Shown one piece after another: positions 61,579 through 64,000 of a stretch of 64,000 bases of DNA. This stretch comes from Magnetospirillum sp. XM-1 (GTDB lineage: Bacteria; Pseudomonadota; Alphaproteobacteria; Rhodospirillales; Magnetospirillaceae), in contig NZ_LN997848.1 in the NCBI RefSeq assembly GCF_001511835.1, positions 1,922,001 through 1,986,000 of the forward strand, written 5' to 3'. Made by a program: the position numbers and the translations under genes. Position 1 is the first letter of the stretch, and the number at the start of each line of letters is the position of its first letter. Under the pieces are notes generated by a model. The model had not been told where the DNA came from. It worked only from the letters and a program-made list of their open reading frames with translations, and did no database searches.

Positions 61579-64000
61579 CCGCTCGCTCCACCGCAAGCTG
61601 CGGCGGGCCTTCGTCGGCCTGGCCATGGGCCCGCTGCTGCTGGCCGGCCTGGCCCTGTCGGTGACCGTCTATCGTCTGCAGGACCGCCAGACCGAGGCCA
61701 TCCAGCGTCAGGTCGGGCGGACCATCATCTCGGAGTTCAGCAATTACCTGGGAGCCCTGGTCCTTGAACTGGAAGGCGCCATCCGCCGCCAGAACCTGGC
61801 CGCCATGGGCGCCCGGGAACGGCAGGCCCTGGCCGATGGACTGGTCGCCTTCGAGCCCATGTTCATCGAGGTGGCGGTCCTCGACCCTTCGGGAAACATC
61901 AAGGCGCGGGCCAGCCGCTACGAGCCGGTGGTGTCCCAGGGGGCGGCCGGGCTCGCCCATCTGCCCGAGGTGGCGGCGGCGATGATCGGAAGGGCCAACG
62001 CCATCGGAGTCGTGCGCCAGTACGGCGCCACCAACGAGCCGATGATCGGTCTGGCCGTCCCCTCCATCGACCCGAGAAGCGGCCAGCCCGAAGGCTTCAT
62101 CCTGGCCCAGGCCCGCTTCCGGCGGGTATGGGACCTGACCTGGCCGCGGGCCGGGCTCGAACCGCTGAACAGCTATGTCCTCGACCATGCCGGTCAGGTG
62201 ATCGCCCATCGCAACCCCTCGGTGGTGCTGGCCCGGACCATCCGGACCCTGCCGGTGGCCGACGGGATCGGCAAAGGCCTGGACGGCGCATGGTCGTTCA
62301 CCACCAGCGAGGCTTTCGTCATCGGCGGCCGCCGCTTCCTGGTCGTGGTGGAGCAGCCGCTGCTCAGCGCGCTCAAGCTGCCGGCCGGCACGGTGCTGAT
62401 CGTCGCCCTGGTCCTGCTGCTGGGCGGAATCGGGGCCTGGGCCCTGATGCGCCAGGCGCGGCGCGCCATCCTGGCCCCCATCGACGCCCTGGCCGAGGCG
62501 GTGAGGGACGTAGAGGCCGGCGACATGACCCGGCGCGCGCCGGTCACCTCGACGGACGAGGTGGGCGCGCTGGCCTCGGCCTTCAACTCCATGACCGGGC
62601 GGGTGGGGGAACTGCTCCACGATCTGGGCGATTCCGAGGAGAAGTTCCGGCTGGTGATGGAGAGCGCCAGCGACGCCCTGGTGGTGATCGACGCTTCGGG
62701 CCACATCGTCTCGTGGAACCGCGGTGCGACCCGCATGTTCGGTTACGCCCCCGACGAGGTCATGGGGCGCAACCTCACCATGCTGATGCCCGAATACATG
62801 CGCGAGCGTCACGACGCCATCCTGGCTCACATCCAGCAGGTCGCCGACCACCAGATCGACACCAATCCGCGCGAGCAGCCGGCCCAGCGCAAGGACGGAA
62901 CCCTGTTCCCGGTGGAAGTCACCCTGGCCGGCTTCTCGTTCAAGGGGAGCCGCTTCTATTCCGGCATCATGCGCGACATCTCGGCCCGCAAGGAGGCGGA
63001 ATCCAACATCCGCTTCCTGGCCCGCCACGATGCCCTGACCGGCCTGGCCAACCGGGTGGTGCTGCGCGAGAAGCTGGACGAAATCCTGCCCGAGACCGGG
63101 GCGAGGCAGTTGCACTGCCTGCTGTTCATCGACCTGGACAATTTCAAGGTGGTCAACGACGTGCTGGGCCACAGCTTCGGCGACCGGCTGCTGGTGGAAG
63201 TGGCCGACCGCCTGCGGTCCATCGAGGGCGGCTACAACATCGTCTGCCGCCATGGCGGCGACGAATTCATCCTGCTCGCCCCCGACATCCAGACCCGCGA
63301 GAAGGCGGCGGAACTGGCCGAGCGCGTCCTGGCCCTGATGGGCGATCCCTTCTCCATCGATTCCCAGGCCATCGAGGTGGGCTGCTCCATCGGCATCAGC
63401 ATGGCGCCCGACGACGGTTCGGATGCCGAGACGCTGATCCGCAAGGCCGACATCGCCATGTACAAGGCCAAGGAAAAGGGGCGCCTGGGCTATCAGTTCT
63501 TCACCAATGCCATGGACCGCCAGATGGTCGAGCGCCGCGAGCTGGAAAAGTCCCTGCGCCGGGGCCTGCGCGACGGCGAGGTGTTCATCCATCTGCAGCC
63601 CAAGGTCCGGCTGGACGAGGGCCGCGTCACCGGCTTCGAGGCCCTGGCCCGCTGGCAGAGCGCCGAGCACGGGCTGGTGCCGCCGGGCCGCTTCATTCCC
63701 CTGGCCGAGGAATGCGGCCTGGTCGCCGCCATCGGCGACACCGTGCTGCGCCGGACTCTGGACGCCATGGCCGGCTGGCAGGCCAGCGGACGGCTGGCGC
63801 TGCCGGTGGCGGTCAACCTGTCGGCGGGGCAATTGGGCAATCCCGGACTGGCCGGCGAGATCGACGCCCTGTTGCGCGAATACGGCGTGACGCCGTCGCT
63901 GCTGGAACTGGAACTGACGGAAAGCATGCTGATGGGCGACGCCGAGCAGGTGCGCGGGGTCCTGTTCCGCCTCAAGGATCTGGGCATCAAGCTCAGCATC
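61568..64000 (+). CDS. HAMP-PAS-GGDEF-EAL protein (3' end outside the window)
   Basis: At least 811 residues. Helix near 15-36, periplasmic sensor to about 270, helix ~275-297, HAMP ~300-350, PAS ~357-470 (LVVIDASGHIVSWNRGATRMFGY), GGDEF ~480-640 with CRHGGDEF, and EAL from ~655 with GFEALARW and LELELTES. The GGDEF I-site is not RxxD (GGYN), so feedback control is probably absent. EAL motifs after the window edge cannot be judged. ATG 61568 lies 11 bases inside the binding-protein gene. Likely a bifunctional or phosphodiesterase-dominant c-di-GMP protein. Confidence 0.92.
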   Translation, partial: MAADRSLHRKLRRAFVGLAMGPLLLAGLALSVTVYRLQDRQTEAIQRQVGRTIISEFSNYLGALVLELEGAIRRQNLAAMGARERQALADGLVAFEPMFIEVAVLDPSGNIKARASRYEPVVSQGAAGLAHLPEVAAAMIGRANAIGVVRQYGATNEPMIGLAVPSIDPRSGQPEGFILAQARFRRVWDLTWPRAGLEPLNSYVLDHAGQVIAHRNPSVVLARTIRTLPVADGIGKGLDGAWSFTTSEAFVIGGRRFLVVVEQPLLSALKLPAGTVLIVALVLLLGGIGAWALMRQARRAILAPIDALAEAVRDVEAGDMTRRAPVTSTDEVGALASAFNSMTGRVGELLHDLGDSEEKFRLVMESASDALVVIDASGHIVSWNRGATRMFGYAPDEVMGRNLTMLMPEYMRERHDAILAHIQQVADHQIDTNPREQPAQRKDGTLFPVEVTLAGFSFKGSRFYSGIMRDISARKEAESNIRFLARHDALTGLANRVVLREKLDEILPETGARQLHCLLFIDLDNFKVVNDVLGHSFGDRLLVEVADRLRSIEGGYNIVCRHGGDEFILLAPDIQTREKAAELAERVLALMGDPFSIDSQAIEVGCSIGISMAPDDGSDAETLIRKADIAMYKAKEKGRLGYQFFTNAMDRQMVERRELEKSLRRGLRDGEVFIHLQPKVRLDEGRVTGFEALARWQSAEHGLVPPGRFIPLAEECGLVAAIGDTVLRRTLDAMAGWQASGRLALPVAVNLSAGQLGNPGLAGEIDALLREYGVTPSLLELELTESMLMGDAEQVRGVLFRLKDLGIKLSI

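Noticed and set aside
61478..63832. 784-residue minus-strand frame at the right edge
   Set aside because: Antisense to the GGDEF-EAL gene, which is open to the window end and has all its motifs.

Overview
The window is GC-rich, gene-dense chromosome from an alphaproteobacterium, most probably a Magnetospirillum-like member of the Rhodospirillales. The class is supported by a permuted two-piece tmRNA gene, an alpha-type SspB next to it, DUF2794 and DUF3572 proteins, and many c-di-GMP and two-component proteins. The genus is inferred from overall protein character and was not tested by any search. I see no prophage, integrase, transposase gene, CRISPR array, tRNA or rRNA. Mobile-looking DNA is limited to short hairpin repeats between genes and one small insertion inside an operon.

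Layout. 1-5.3 kb: 3' part of efp, an inositol monophosphatase, an envelope module (Pro/Ala/Lys-rich OmpA-like protein, ExbB/TolQ-like channel, MotB-like peptidoglycan-binding protein), then a guanidine-II riboswitch driving a guanidinium exporter of the SugE/Gdx type. 5.4-9.8 kb: a Cys-rich unknown, then a leftward operon of a 38-residue membrane peptide, metC, a DUF1007 protein and a NicO nickel/cobalt exporter. 10-16.7 kb: a Cache-HAMP-PAS-GGDEF cyclase, sulfurtransferase, cysteine synthase and a two-subunit molybdenum hydroxylase. 16.7-24.9 kb: methyltransferase plus GT-C-like membrane protein, an orphan ParA, CopD-like and Nudix proteins, TerC, an SpmAB-like protein, lrgA-lrgB with a 107-bp insertion, and SemiSWEET. 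24.9-34.7 kb: pyrE, enoyl-CoA hydratase, a large hybrid kinase, nsrR, a pseudo-receiver protein, succinate-semialdehyde dehydrogenase and a REC-GGDEF protein.

34.8-42 kb: hydrolase, then a leftward group of double-permease ABC genes, a DctP-type binding protein and a methyltransferase, then thyA-folA. 42-48 kb: membrane GGDEF protein, ssrA, sspB, class I fumarase, an Rrf2 regulator with its carboxymuconolactone decarboxylase-like partner, TfoX-N and DUF983 proteins. 48-59.9 kb: a divergent two-component pair, lipoproteins, a thioredoxin-like protein, the conserved yfgM-bamB-der cluster, a NifX-like protein, a NarL-type regulator and small membrane proteins. 60-64 kb: DUF3572 and, at the right edge, a membrane-tethered periplasmic binding protein that overlaps a HAMP-PAS-GGDEF-EAL protein running off the window.

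How the genes work together. ssrA tags stalled nascent proteins and SspB delivers tagged proteins to ClpXP. yfgM-bamB-der serve envelope and ribosome assembly. thyA-folA form a thymidylate/folate pair. The guanidine riboswitch with its exporter is a self-contained detoxification unit. Four GGDEF proteins imply a rich c-di-GMP network.
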